A model generated the notes under the pieces. That model was given only the letters and a program-made list of their open reading frames with translations. It ran no database searches and had not been told where the DNA came from. From positions 162,167 to 226,166 of the forward strand of contig WTPW01000870.1 of NCBI GenBank assembly GCA_009809945.1: a stretch of DNA of 64,000 nucleotides, given 5' to 3'. The position numbers were made by a program, and so were the translations under genes. This document shows positions 35,185 through 47,379 of the stretch, piece after piece (within the stretch, counting starts at the first letter, position 1; every line of letters starts with the position of its first letter). Source of the DNA: Gigaspora margarita. Lineage: Eukaryota > Glomeromycota > Glomeromycetes > Diversisporales > Gigasporaceae.

Positions 35185-35339
35185 TATTATTTTGAGAGAA
35201 AAGAAAAATAATTAAAATAATGTCATGAGATAAAATAATATTTATACTATAGATTCTGGGCTTTAAATTCAAAATCCAGATAATAATATTTCACAATAAA
35301 TATCCTTTTATTGTTCTTGCTCTTTTTTTTTTTTATTAA
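35185..35339. promoter_or_regulatory. 155-bp divergent intergenic region
   Basis: The start codons of the two divergent broken genes (35184 minus, 35340 plus) are only 155 bp apart. The interval is AT-rich and holds a T-run just before 35340. A shared bidirectional promoter is an inference from spacing only. Confidence 0.35.
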
Positions 35340-38300
35340 ATGTTACGAATTTTTACAATGTTTCGCAATCGCTATGTATCCTATAGACAACATCAAAATT
35401 ATATAAGATGCCCATGCAAAACAATTAACACACATTTGAACAACGCAAAACACACTAATGAAGAAGCTAATTATGAAAGAATGAACGTTTGTGAGGTAGA
35501 AACTGATTATATAATACCAAATGAAGATTTGTTCAGTGAAGAGTTCGATGGTGAAGCATTCAATAATGTAGCATTTGATGATGAAGCATTTGATGGTGAA
35601 GCATTTGGCAGTGAAACATTTGACGGTGAAGCATTTGACGGTGAAGAGTTTGATGGTGAAGAATTTGATGGTGAAGAATTTGATGGTGAAGAATTTGATG
35701 AAATGTTAAATGAAGATGATACAATGTTAAGTGATGATGAAATGTCAATAGATTCTACGAATGAAGCGCTAAGTGAAGAATCTGATAAAATTATTGACGA
35801 AGCATTAAACATCGAAGAAATGCCATCTATTAGTNGAGAATTTTCNCCATATTTTAAAAACCTTACTGAAGCGTTAATGTTTTGCTGGATTCAAAAACAC
35901 AGCATATGTATGTAAAAAGCTTACTTATTATTAAAAATTAATGAAGTCTAATTTATTATATATATTCGAATAGCTACGCAAGCTTATAACGAATTGGTGG
36001 ATATAATTCATCATTCAAAGTTTAAGAGTGAAGATGTAGTAACGAATATTCGTTGCTTTAGGAAGTATCGGCAAAGACTACCTTTACTTCCAATCAAAAC
36101 ACGAAAAATTTATATTTTAAGCAAAAATACACTGTCCACATCTAAAAATATTAAAGAGATGTATTACTTATATATTATTGATATAATTTGGCATTCTCTC
36201 AATAACCCTTTATTATTTAGCCAAATTTATTTTGGGCCTGGTCAGATTGTCAAAAAAAATAAAGAACTTTGGCACGAAAATATATGGAAAGAATCTCCAC
36301 GATTCGGATATGCGTCTATGCAACTCAATGGGAGTAAGCTATTTATTAGTTTCTTATTTCTTTGCAAAATTTAATGAAATATAATCATAATATTAAAAAC
36401 AATAATTACGTTATGAATGTTAATTTTAGCAACATATACATGTGGAGAGTTTATAGTCTATAAAGAATCAGTGACAACAAATAGATTCGGTCAAATTTTA
36501 GCAATAGTGGATGTAGATGGCAAGCTCAAAATAACAGTTCAACGTATTTTGACATTTGAAGAACTGCCAAATAACTTGAAGAGTAATAATCAAAGAAACA
36601 GGTCGCATAATGAATTGTGGTTGTTAGATAGAGAAATAGAAAATGCAGTTATAGTTGTCGAATTACAGGATATTGTAAAAATCGTCACAATTGTTATACT
36701 TTATAGTAAAAATAACATTAATAGTTCTTTTTTGATTTTTATTCGTGAGATTCTTTATAAGCATCAAGGGCATTGGAAGTTAAGAGATGTTGCATATTCT
36801 TACAAACATCCATCTGAATTTGCTGCATTAGAGGTATCTGAAATGAACCTCCCAGTTTATAAATTGTATATTGATCTTTATTATGACGATTTTGGGACAT
36901 ACCGTAATGTCTATCATTCACTGGGAGGTGTTTATATCCAAATCGGCAATTTACCTTTTAACGAAAGAAAGCATTTAAAGAATCATTTTGTACTTGGGTT
37001 CGTTCCATTTGGAGTTTGTTTTAATGAATTCATTATGCCTTTCAATAATGAGATGGAACAACTAGAAAAAGGAATAATGATGAATGTGCAAGGAAACCAA
37101 TGCCTCGTTATTGCAAGTCTCGGCGACGTAACCGCTAACCTACCACAGGAGAATGACTTGGCCAGAGTCAAAAGGCATAGCGCAATAAGAGGATATCGTA
37201 CATGCAATGTAGTGAAAGATTCTTGGACCTCTGAAGGTCTTGATTTGTCATTGGTTTCCCGCTACTATCATCTTACAGATGACAATTCAAAGAAATTTCT
37301 GTGGTACTAACTATAACAAAACGTAAAGAACTCGCCACAAAATATGGATTACATTTACAAACACCAATACTTGATAGACTAAAAAGAGAGAGACATCTTC
37401 AGTGTTCACATGATGTCTACCATCTTACGGCTGGAAAGGTATTAAGATTTATTAAGATAACAATTGAAGCACTTTCTAGTGAAGAAAAATTGGAATTTAT
37501 TAAATTTTGGAAATCATTCGAATATCCAAGGACATGGCAGAAGTTACCGAATCCAATCTCTCATATTGATAGTTTCATGATGTCAGATTGCTTACATTTG
37601 GCCATGATGATCCCATTTGTTCTTAGTAGATTCTTAAAACCTTCGTCCTTTAGAAATCCTGAACTAACTTCATTTCAGAAGCGAACAGGTGTTTCTCGAA
37701 GTGATCTAGCTGTAAAGCTGTAGTTAAAATGTTGGGTATTAATGGCAAAATCAATGCAATATCATTTAAACAGTCTTTTACGGAAGATGATTATATTGAA
37801 TTGCGTGAATGTTTGAATAGTGAAAGGAAAATACTTTCGCAAGTATAATTAAGTGCATTGTTTATTAAATAAATATTTATCAATATAATAACCATAACAA
37901 TCACACACTTTAAACATAAAAAAAACAAAGACAATTACAAACCAGGCTTTCCAAGATTTTGAAAATCTTCCGAACTTGCATGCGAATTATCATTTAGTTC
38001 AACATGCAAAAAATTATGCGAATTGCTAAATACGGGTGTAGGGACAAAAGAAATAGTGCACCGTATATTTAAAAATATAGTATCACAGACAAATCGGAAA
38101 AATATAGATCTTGAATTGCTAAAACAGTATACGACATTGTTTGCAATACGCCATCTATTTGATGGTGGTGTTGACAAATGCTTTTCTTTTATGAATAATG
38201 CTTTAAAGAATCTTTCATGTCAATTAAAACGTTTAACGAATGATTGGTTTATTATTAAAAACACTTTTGATCTGGAAGATATAAATAAAGGTTTGAATGA

Positions 38301-38901
38301 AATACTTTTATCGAATTGCAGTAGATTTTAAATTAATAATTTTATATTATTTCTTTACTAGTGCAGGATGAATGCATCTCAAACATAATCTTAAAAAAGC
38401 GCATACCAAAAAAGAAGATTGAAGAAAATTTTCCAAATGATTCTACATTTCGTAAAAAACTGGCATTGATATATCAAGAGATGGGTTATAAATCAGCATT
38501 TGTCGAAGATTCATGTCAACACTATGAAATCAGTTGTTTTTTTAGAAAATAATGGGACTGACACACAGTATTGTCTGCATATCGGTGATGTTGTTACTAT
38601 TGCATCCGAGGAAAAGGGTGACAGTTTTGCAATTCTATGATCAGTTTTTAGCCATAAAAAGAATAATCGACATTTCGCATTTATTATCGTTAATGAGTTT
38701 GAACTTACTAGCCAAAAGAAGTTAGAATGCCCAGTTTATAGGCTTCAAAAATCACATAAGATCTATTCTATAAGCAAAGTTAATACAAATAATGCAGCGC
38801 ATTTTATTCATTATTGTAATAATAGCGAATGCATTGGTAGTGATCATAATTTTAGAAATGATCTATATATAAAAAATATGTATTTCTTCAAAGTTGTATA
38901 A
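35340..38901 (+). pseudogene. Tnp2/CACTA-like transposase with BAH-like segments, frameshifted
   Basis: Resembles a transposase family I remember as expanded in Glomeromycotina. Order: an N-terminal CPC...H zinc-binding-like segment (YIRCPCKTINTHLNNAKH); an acidic FDGEE repeat; intron (35907 to about 35973) into STQAYNELVDIIHHS; intron (about 36332-36429) into a BAH-like TTYTCGEFIVYKES...FGQILAIVDVDGKLKI; then the DDE core with LPVYKLYIDLYYDDFGTYRN and LGDVTANLPQENDLARVKRH. Later parts are in other frames: SFKQSFTEDDYIELRECLNS (37770), AFQDFENLPNLHANYHLVQH (37948), LLKQYTTLFAIRHLFDGG (38113) and a C-terminal BAH-like HIGDVVTIASEEKGDSFAI (38580). It ends FFKVV at 38901. At least four frameshifts or stops, and the usual Cys before RTCNV is Tyr, so it is inactive. 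Confidence 0.75.
35541..35702 (+). repeat. 15-bp coding repeat (Phe-Asp-Gly-Glu-Glu/Ala)
   Basis: About 11 copies of GATGGTGAAGAATTT-like units within the transposase reading frame, giving an acidic FDGEE/FDGEA array. The last four units are nearly identical, indicating recent slippage. Confidence 0.9.
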
Positions 38902-39063
38902 TACAATATTTCTTATATTTTAAATGGTAGTTCTATTCTTATTTTGTTATTTATTTTATATCTTTTGCTCATTATTATTAATACAGACTTATCTATTGTT
39001 TACTAACCCAAACAACATTTATCTAAACTTTTATAATCAGAATTAAAGAATACTATAAAGTGA

Positions 39064-39486
39064 CTAGGGATTGGAACCAGTGTTTAAAATAGAAATTTTA
39101 ATTTACCGGTACATGCACCTGTTATATAAAAAAATACTGGTTCAAAAAAAAAAAAAACCTGCATTAGTAAAAAATGATCATCAGATCATTGGGGGCACAT
39201 AGATGCACGCACCGGTAACTTCAAAAAATTCCGGATCATGCACCGTTTGTTGCACCGGCCCAATTTTAAAATACCGATATGCAATATAAAAAACGGTAGA
39301 TCCAGATTTTTATCATGCTATTTTATACACTGATTGGAACTGTTTAACTGTTTAAAAATTGCTCTATAGTTCCGGGCAGAATTATGTTGGTCGTAGGCCG
39401 GAATTATTTTAATGCCGGCCAAATTAAACTGTTAAACGATTAAACGATTAAGAAAAATTTTATGCGGTTCCAATACTGTTCCCTAG
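39064..39486. mobile_element. hAT-like MITE (outer), interrupted by a second MITE
   Basis: Ends CTAGGGATTGGAAC and the complement of CTAGGGAACAGTATTGGAAC. Flanks TAAAGTGA (39056-39063) and TAAAGTGT (39487-39494), an 8-bp duplication with one mismatch. Inward similarity (GTTTAACTGTTTAAAAATT against the right AAACTGTTAAACGATTAAAC) continues the inverted repeat. The inner element at 39078-39332 splits the left arm. Confidence 0.85.
39078..39332. mobile_element. hAT-like MITE (inner), perfect 8-bp target duplication
   Basis: 255 bp, CAGTGTTTAAAATAG to CTATTTTATACACTG, flanked exactly by ATTGGAAC (39070-39077 and 39333-39340). CAGTG ends plus 8-bp duplication are hAT hallmarks. The interior has several GCACCGGT words. 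It is inserted in the outer hAT-like MITE, so it is younger. Confidence 0.9.
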
Positions 39487-39529
39487 TAAAGTGTCACTTA
39501 TAGATGGGATGAAATTACTCTTCTTAATA

Positions 39530-39745
39530 AGAAGTTTTTGTTGAAATTGTTGAAATTAATTGATAGTGAAATTGGTGAAATTAGTTTTTAAATATTAAAA
39601 ATTAATTTAAATTATNCCAAAATTAATTAAAACTAAGTTAAATCAAATGCAATAATTGTTTTAGACTTAATTTATAGATTTATTAAAAATGTTGAAATTA
39701 TTGTTGAAATTATTGTTGAAATTAAAAAAATTGAAAATAAATTTC
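39530..39745. repeat. GTTGAAATT / GTGAAATT short repeats
   Basis: Repeats of (A)TTGTTGAAATTATT and GGTGAAATTA words at both ends of this AT-rich segment, for example three near-identical 13-bp units at 39690-39722. One N at 39616. Confidence 0.6.
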
Positions 39746-39749
39746 ACCA

Positions 39750-40860
39750 TACAAAAAACTCTTTCTGACGATCACTTGGACCAAATCTCTGACAGAAGAA
39801 AAACAAAAAGTTTTTTGTTAGAGCGTTGCCTGTACTTTGGTGCAGTAGGCTAACACATGTATATGGTTTTTAGAAAGGTCAACTTACTTCTGGAAGGGAC
39901 TCCTTTCTTATATTCGGCACGCAAGCCAGAAGCAGCGCTGTATGAGATATTTCTAATGAGATATTTGGCTGGTGTTGACACCCTTGTACAGAAAATTTTG
40001 GTAGAGATGATGAACGTCTTTGTCGATGAAGTATCTTGTGGTAAAACAAAGGGGAATAACAAAAAAATGAGTTTTATCTTTTCAAACTCTCTCTCAAGAT
40101 TGTTATCAAGTCTTGTCTCCCATCCACATGGTTTTTCTAAATTTTGCCAAAAAGTGGGCATTCTAGCTTACCCCCAACAGAAGATCGATAGTGTTTACTA
40201 TTTCCAATTTGGGATATGCGTCTACCGAAAAGGAATTGGCTATTACGGGTGCTACGTAAGCTATGGATCATTCTGGAACCATCAAGAAATTTCTATCACA
40301 TGTTGTTCTAGTTAGACGTAATTCGTGTGTTTTTTTTCTTTTCTCTTTAGTTTATATACATATAGTTCTTTGTTAGAGTTTTTTTACTTTAAGCAGTCTA
40401 TATAATTTTGGTTATAACAAGACTGTCTTTCACTTTTTTGTTTTTTTTACCTTTTCTTTTTATGTTTTTTGGTTATACTTTTGGATTTTGCCTAGGTTAT
40501 GTAGTATTACCCCCTTTTTTTTCTACCCTTTTTTTTCTTTTTACGTTTGTTTTTTTTTGTATAGAAAGGGTTTTCGAACTCTCCTTGTCCTAGAGGCTAG
40601 GTAAGGAAGATTAAAAAAGCAGGCAATCTTGGTATGGCATACAACAGCCTACCGGTGATACTTGGGATAAAATTTTTAGCTAAATAGAAAACTTGAGTTG
40701 AGGTAAACAGTTCGTCATGGTGGATCGCATTGGGCATTTATGCTTGGTGAATTTTTGTTAAAACAGAACGTGGCAGTGCATTGATGACAGGAGATTTTTC
40801 TTTTGTATAATTTGTACATTGTTCATTAATAAACAAAGATAGGATTGCTGAAAAAAAAAA
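39750..40860 (-). repeat. Uncharacterised dispersed repeat R1, copy C (best preserved)
   Basis: Reverse complement aligns with 620-1580 and 4300-5335: AATCTTCCTTACCTAGCCTC, GGGTAATACTACATAACCTA, GGGGGTAAGCTAG, TACTTCATCGACAAAG, TACCAAAATTTTCTGT, GCTTGCGTGCCGAATAT, CCAAGTGATCGTC. It has the highest GC of the four copies, so it is probably least decayed. Minus-strand ORF 39850-40161 (103 codons) and its plus-strand shadow (152 codons) resemble nothing I know. On the minus strand, fragments such as FCFSSVRDLVQVIVRKS near the end hint at an old coding 3' end. Confidence 0.6.
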
Positions 40861-40861
40861 A

Positions 40862-43800
40862 ATGAAAATGAATTTCACCCCCAACTATAGTGTCACTAAC
40901 AGAACCATCTTTAACACGTGACAATGTACTGACCAATTATGGCACAAGATTAGGTGTAATGTGATTAAATATATATCGGTATATAAAATGCTGATTGTTC
41001 AATTCTACGATTTTTAAAATTTTCATTGCATTGCAAGATTTGCATTTCTAGACTAGGCGGAATAGTCTTCGTAGAACTGCTCTCTTTTGGTAATAGTACA
41101 GCTAAATGTCAAAGGTTTTGGCAATGCCAGTTGAATCCGCACAGAGCTGCTCTCTTTTGGTAACAGTGTGCAATTGGGCACTTTATTTTTTCTTCTGCAA
41201 GCGAATATGATTCAGCACTTGTTCATGGGGTAAAGCGTCTCTATTGTCAACACTTAACGATATCTATTCATCCTATTATTTCACTTTCCTGAATAAACAG
41301 CGCTGATTTTTTGATTTGACCGTGATCTTATTTCGAAGTTCCAGGTTGGTAATTATTTTATGGGCCTTGTTCGAATTCATGTAACAATCGGTTGTTATTA
41401 ACATACTCATAACTTTTCTTCTTAATAGGTTCAATGGATATGTAACCTCAAGTATCATTTTTAGCATTACTAGCTGGGTCATATTTATATTATATGATTG
41501 GGATTTACTTCCTTCATTTTCTTTTCTCTATTAGATTCACTAGATTCACGTTTGAATATACTAAGGAGAAGTGTCCTTTATTCGGTTGAGTCAATAATAT
41601 ATGAGTTTTATTTTCAGAAGTAATGTGGTTTAATTGCTAATAGTTTGGTTAAAAGGTCAAATTTTACTTTCTAATTTCTCTTCAAATTTTCATAAATTTA
41701 TTTAGCATTGTTCAAATTTTTGTGGGACGATTATTCCAAAGAGTTCCGGGCATGTCTCAAATCATTTTCAACTATTGCATCATAGGATCCAGCATAGATG
41801 ACAACGATTGGAAGTTTGATATTTATACTAAAACCCTTTTATTTCGTTATTGTAAGGCTATTTTACTTTCCTCATGACACCGCGACATTTGCCATATTAG
41901 TTTATTTTCTAGATCCTGCAGCAAAAGTGAAGATATATAGCTAAGAACCACTATAAGGATGGTTTCTTTCAAAATTTGTGCTACAACAGAAAGCCACTGA
42001 TTTTTATTCTTACGTTTTTTAAGGGCAAATGCTAATATTGTTTTTTATATTTCTTGTATGCATTGTATCTTTTTTTTTTCTTTTGAAAAGCTTTTAGACA
42101 AATTCCGACTACATTATGAGATCCACACAAAGTAATTGTCCAACGGATATGTTTCAATTTTATACTTCAAGGCAGCCCTAGGTATTACAAGTGAATTAGG
42201 TATTATGAGTGAATAAGATGTTGCAAGTGAATAAGGTGTTACAAGTGAAGTACAATTTATCTGGGAACTTTTTTACAACACGCTAGGTTATTTGGAACTT
42301 TGATGAAAGTAATTTGAGATGATTCAACAAGAACTTCTCTATGGATTTCTGGAACACGTTTGGTTATTTGGAATATAGATATTCATTTTTGTAGTACCAT
42401 TTTCTTTTCCTCTTTCTCTTAAAAGTTGTTTGATGCTGCTTCTTTAATGATTTTAGGTTCTCAGTATTTTCTGGCGTTTATATGAGTGGACGAATCTTAT
42501 AGGTCATTTGCATTGGTTTCTATACTTAACCTTTCAGAAAGTTTTGAATCATTATGTCCCGTTGAGGTTGAACAGCATCAAAAGATGTAGGAGAACTTAT
42601 CCTCACACGTGATAATCATTCAATAATTCGATTATGATAAGTATAATGTAACATGATCAGGAATAATATAAAAAATTTGTTTGTTTTTTAAATTGATCCT
42701 AACTTAAAAAATTACATAACAACTGACTTTTACATTTTTAACAAAAATTTTCCTTGTGAAATTTTACCGTATAGTGACAATTCTTTTATAACAATCTTGA
42801 AGCTTGTTATAAATTTAGTGAACAATAAGAAATCAATTGATTATCACATGTGCGGACAAATGTTGGGTCTCTCTAGGGGTTGGATCTATGGTTAAAAATG
42901 AATGCTCGATTAAAGACGATATTTGGTTATATAAATCTTGGACAAGGGTTTAAGTTATAAGCATTCGATAATTATCGATACCAAGTTAATGTGACTGGAA
43001 TATAGGGTTAATTTACTATTTACATAATTATTCAACACTAATAGCTAGCTAAAAAATCAGGTCAAGTAAAATTTTTATTTTAATGAATATTTATTATGCT
43101 TTTACAGATATTTATTTAATATATAATGTTAGTAGAAATATTTTAGATGGAATATTTTAACTTCGTAAATTATTTTTGGTCAGATATTGCACTTTTAGAA
43201 ATTAATATTGATTTTTAAATATATATATTTATGGTATTTTTGTTAAATTATTATTTAATTGTAAGTACATAATAATAAAATTGGTATGAAATTGGAATTT
43301 ATAGCGAATATTTAGTAAAGATATTGTAAATATGTAGTTATAATGTTTTTTCCTAATTGTAAATATATTTAAAATATTTAGTTTCAATATAATTATTTAA
43401 TTATAACAATTTCAAGACTATTTAGTTACGAAGTTAATTGCAATCGTCTTAATGTACAGTAACTGCATTGTAAAACTATTTTACTAAATTGTGCTTTAAT
43501 TTTAATTAAATAATTATGATTCATATACAATTTGATTTTGATTTATTTGCGATTGAGCAACGATTTAGCAACATTTTAATATATTTCAGCAAAGTAGTCT
43601 GAAGATGCAGAGGCTTTTATTGTCAGACTAGAGGGTTTTTTAATTTCAATTTTTAAATGAATTAATCCATTTTTATGTATATAGTACCAGTAATCTGAAT
43701 CTACTAAATAATAAAGATATCAATCTCATTTTACCCTTTATAAATAATATTGTATACTAGTAATACAAATTGATGAATTAATTAATTAATAAATAACTAA

Positions 43801-44200
43801 TTTATTAAATGATTTTATTGATTAGTTAGCCTATTGATTAATTAACTAATCAATTGGCCAACTAATTGATTAGTTGAATAAATAATAAAGGTTTTTTTAA
43901 ATAAATTTAATAATTTTTTTAATTTATTTTATTGATTTTTGCAATTTTATGCATAATTAATATTATATTATAACCCCAAACTGATCCAATTTAATAACTG
44001 CAAACACAATTTTCAAAAATCGTTGCTAAATAAAAAAGAAAAAACAAATTAAAAATCATTGCTAGTTTTTTTTTTTAAATCTTTTTTTTTTCTCTAAGCC
44101 AATTTTTTTTAATTTGCCTTTTTTTTTTTTTAACCCTTTTTTTTTAAATTTTTACTTTTTGGGGGGTTATAACAATACAGGATGCACTAATTTATTTTTA
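40862..44200. other. Long stretch without recognisable gene
   Basis: No ORF with family resemblance. 41050-41170 contains a ~35-bp direct duplication (AGAGCTGCTCTCTTTTGGTA-type). 42177-42250 holds about four ~19-bp GTTACAAGTGAATAAG units. 42605-42690 shares CACGTGATAATCATT and AACATGATCAGGA words with the interior of the Mutator-like MITE at 10477. 43770-43880 is a TTAATTGATTAG-type simple repeat. The moderately GC-rich 41000-42600 part may be a decayed gene, unrecognisable by eye. Confidence 0.45.
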
Positions 44201-44214
44201 TTATTAGCACAGCA

Positions 44215-44945
44215 AGTGATTGACATTAAAAATCTAAGTTTTCTTTAAAATTTGAACAAAGATATTTCAACACTATCCAAGTAAATTTGATGAATTCTTT
44301 TTTATTTTAATTTTACAGACTTGTAAAATTAGAATAAAAAAAAGTTCATGAATTTGCTTAGATAGTTGCTAAGAGAACTTCATTTAAAGTTTGTTTAAAG
44401 AATTAAAAGTCTACAAAATAAAAAATTTTAAGACTTTAAATATGGTATCTAGACAACCATCAAAGCAGATTTGAAAAACTTTCTTATATTTTAATTCTAC
44501 ATGTCTGTTGAATTTAAAATTAAAAATTTCATTGAATTAGCTAAATAGCTATTAAGTTATCTTTGTTTGAAATTTAAAAAAAAACTTTATCCCTGCTTCT
44601 ATTTAATAGATGTTTGAATTTTTTAACCAATATATCTCAATAATCATTTAAACAAATTTGATGAATTTTTGTCTACTTTAGCTCTATTGACTTGTGAGAT
44701 AAAAAAGGTTCACTAAATATCTTTGTTCAAAGTTTTAAAAAAATTTTATTGCTGCTTCTATTTAGACTTTTTAATTCTTTACTGAATTTTAAATAAATAT
44801 ATATCTTGACAACCATCTAAACAAATTTGATGAACTTTTTTTATTTTAATTTTACAAGTCTGTAGAATTAAAGTAAAAAAGGTTTCATTGAGTTTGCTTG
44901 GATAGTGTCGAGATATCTTCATACAAATTTAAAAAAACTTTGATT
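44215..44945. repeat. Four tandem foldback modules (~170 bp each)
   Basis: Around about 44325, 44505, 44690 and 44860 the same pattern returns: AAATTTGATGAA, TTTTATTTTAATTTTACA, then a short loop, then TAGAATTAAAATAAAA-like, TTCA and TTTGCTTAGATAG. Each is a small palindrome separated by similar spacers (AAAGTTTAAAAAAA). The same core appears at the dyads of foldback elements elsewhere in the window. Confidence 0.7.
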
Positions 44946-45032
44946 TTTAATATCGATTACTTGCTGAGCTGATAACAGAAATAAATTACATGTGTACTAT
45001 GTCATTATAATTCCTTTTTTTTTATTAGACTA

Positions 45033-45113
45033 GTATAATGCACATGATTGATTGTTATAGTATTGTGCATGTGATAGATTGTTATAGTGTTATGCACATG
45101 ATCAATTGTTATA
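45033..45113. repeat. 27-bp tandem repeat, three copies
   Basis: Units GTATAATGCACATGATTGAT.., GTATTGTGCATGTGATAGAT.. and GTGTTATGCACATGATCAAT.., each ending TTGTTATA. It adjoins the ~85-bp dispersed repeat shared with 28745-28830. Confidence 0.85.
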
Positions 45114-45155
45114 TCACTTAACATGTAGATCATCAAAACTCGCTTTGCTTTAGCT

Positions 45156-45241
45156 AACTCTAAAAATAGAAAAAGATCTGTATAAAAATCTTCAAAAATA
45201 AGTAAACTAATACCTGATCTATCTATGTATATTTTGGGTTC
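45156..45241. mobile_element. Truncated G1 MITE (one end)
   Basis: Complement reads AGAACCCAAAATATACATAG, then ATAGATCAGGTATTAGTTTA and CTTATTTTTGAAGATTTTTA. This matches the outer ~85 bp of the 181-bp element at 14827, with no opposite end found. Confidence 0.8.
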
Positions 45242-45259
45242 TGGTATAAGTATTATATA

Positions 45260-45725
45260 TTTTGAACACATGTAGAGATTGATACATGACTTCTAGGAAT
45301 TGTATAAACACTGTCAATCAATTGGAGGAGCAAACCAATCGCCTACTTTTCATCATAAAACTTTATAAAATAGATGAAAGAAAAGGAGACCAACTTGTAG
45401 AGAACTAGTAAGAGTTACATTTTACAGAATATTATAAAAAAACCAAGTAACTACTTCTGCTAAAGCTTCTAGAATACTTAACAAAGCTCCAGAATTTATC
45501 TACTACTTCTTTGCTTGGTAACACTAGAGTCTTCTGCTAGGAATCTTGCTTACAAGGCTAACTCTTTTTAACTCTATTTCAGTTACAGCTAACATGCAGT
45601 GAATGAACACTAGTCCCAGTTGCTACTAGTGAAGTTTTGTTGTATTTTGGTATAATAACTGTGTAGTTTCATAGATCAGCATTTTGAAGAAGTTGGTATA
45701 AGGGATCATCAGAAAGAATTGAATA
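45260..45725 (+). repeat. Uncharacterised dispersed repeat R1, copy D (partial)
   Basis: Shares ATGACTTCTAGGAATTG / AATTGGAGGAGCAAACCA with copy A around 1120-1190 and ends GGGATCATCAGAAAGA, like the ends of copies B and C. The middle is strongly diverged. Confidence 0.5.
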
Positions 45726-46996
45726 ATTTTTTTTTATTGTAATTACATTGTTAAAACTAAAAAACTTTTATATATAGAAAATTTAAATTTTTAATTATCA
45801 TGTATCATCATTTTTGTACTGGACAATATCAACTTATTCTTTTCGGTTTATTAACTATTCTTTTAAATTGGGTTACTTTCCTTATCCATAAAAGTCACAG
45901 ATACAATTCAGCTTCTTCATAGCAAGTCCTTTTTTATTATTCACTACCTTTGCATTCTCCTTAACTATTAATTGGTCATGATCAACATACTCAATATCTT
46001 CTATAGCTCTATTGTTATCTCTACTAGTAGTACCTTGAGAACTACTATAGTAGGTCTTGAATTTGTCAGCTTTTTCTATTCTATTCATAATGCAACTAGT
46101 GCTATTTATTTCTTTTATTTTAGTTACTATCTTACCATCATTTTTATACTCCTCAACTCTGCTTTTCCATGCTCTGAACAGCTTTTTTTGGGCTTACTTG
46201 CACTAACTATAAATTTACCTTTGCACCTAATTTTATCTGTTTTAGCCTTTTTAGTTTTTTAGGTTTCTTTATCATTGAGTTCTAGCCCTCAGTACTATCA
46301 AAATCAATTTCTTTACCTTTATAATCATATTCAAATCCCTTTAGCCAATTGAAGTAGACTATCTCCTTTTCTTAGTCATTACCAATTTTGTTATTTTCAA
46401 TCTTTATTTCTTTTTGTGAATTACTGAGAATTTTGCAATCAACACCATCCATTTCATCTAGATTTTACAATTCTTCTAATTCTTTATTTTCTTTGATAAT
46501 TTTTTCTTTTCTTTTTCAGGACCATTCTGATAGTATTGTCCATTTTAGTTGCTCTATAATTATAACTTATTTCTGTAGATCTCTGGTTAAGTTCAAATAT
46601 TAGTATTTTATTTCTTTAAAATTCTTTCCCACCCAAGATTTTTTATAATAATTTTGATTAAATCCAAGGCCAAGTTTTTAGTTTTAGCATTTACTTTGAG
46701 GTTACTCCTTTATCTTAAGTTATTTTCTAAAACAGAGCATTACAGATGATAATAATTTTTGTAGTACTGTAGATTTCCGAAAATAAGCTACCTATTTTTG
46801 AATAATTTTGAGCTCAAAATATCAGGGTAGCTTATTTTCAGGATATAGAAGATTTAAGCATTATATGCTTAACATAAAGGGTAGCTTATTTTTGAGTAAT
46901 TTTTTTAAAAAAATTCTAATATATATAAAATTGCGTGAACAGGTTTTGTATGTACGTACTCAAGACCAGCATGTGCATTATTAATCTATACCATAT

Positions 46997-47335
46997 GGGG
47001 TGTTGTCTATTAAAACAGCTTTTTTTTACATATATTTTATTTTGAGATAATTGAGTTTAATTATTTGTTTTGATTTTTGGACTGATCCGGGATTAATTAA
47101 ATTTCACGATTTTGATTGGTTAAATGTAGCAGGTGACTATCGGATAATCTCGTGATGTGTTGGCCTATGTGGCCTCATGTAATTTTTCTTTTACAATTAT
47201 CTTGATTTTTTATTATGCAAATCGACTTTCATTTATAATTGAAAAATATTGATCATGCCAAAATTTATATAAATCTAATGAAAACTCATTTTCCAAAAAA
47301 TTGCAAAAAAGGGCTGTTTTAATAGATAACACCCC
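46997..47335. mobile_element. TA-flanked MITE, family T1, copy 2 (nested)
   Basis: Ends (A)TGGGGTGTTGTCTATTAAAA and its complement TTTTAATAGATAACACCCCA lie inside TA...TA. The interior GGATTAATTAAATTTCACGA, TTTTGATTGGTTAAATG and TTTTTTATTATGCAAATC aligns with the copy at 16195-16499. Terminal stems are near perfect over 25 bp. Confidence 0.85.
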
Positions 47336-47379
47336 ATATTTGGTACTAAGTCTTAATAAATCACATACTAGCATACATA

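Noticed and set aside
33300..39060. CACTA-type terminal inverted repeats around the divergent transposase pair
   Set aside because: I looked for matching CACTA-like ends on both sides and found none that pair; the element boundaries remain unknown.
39850..40315. 103-codon minus-strand and 152-codon plus-strand ORFs
   Set aside because: They are shadows of each other in repeat R1 copy C and are not open in copies A, B or D; kept only as a note in the repeat entry.
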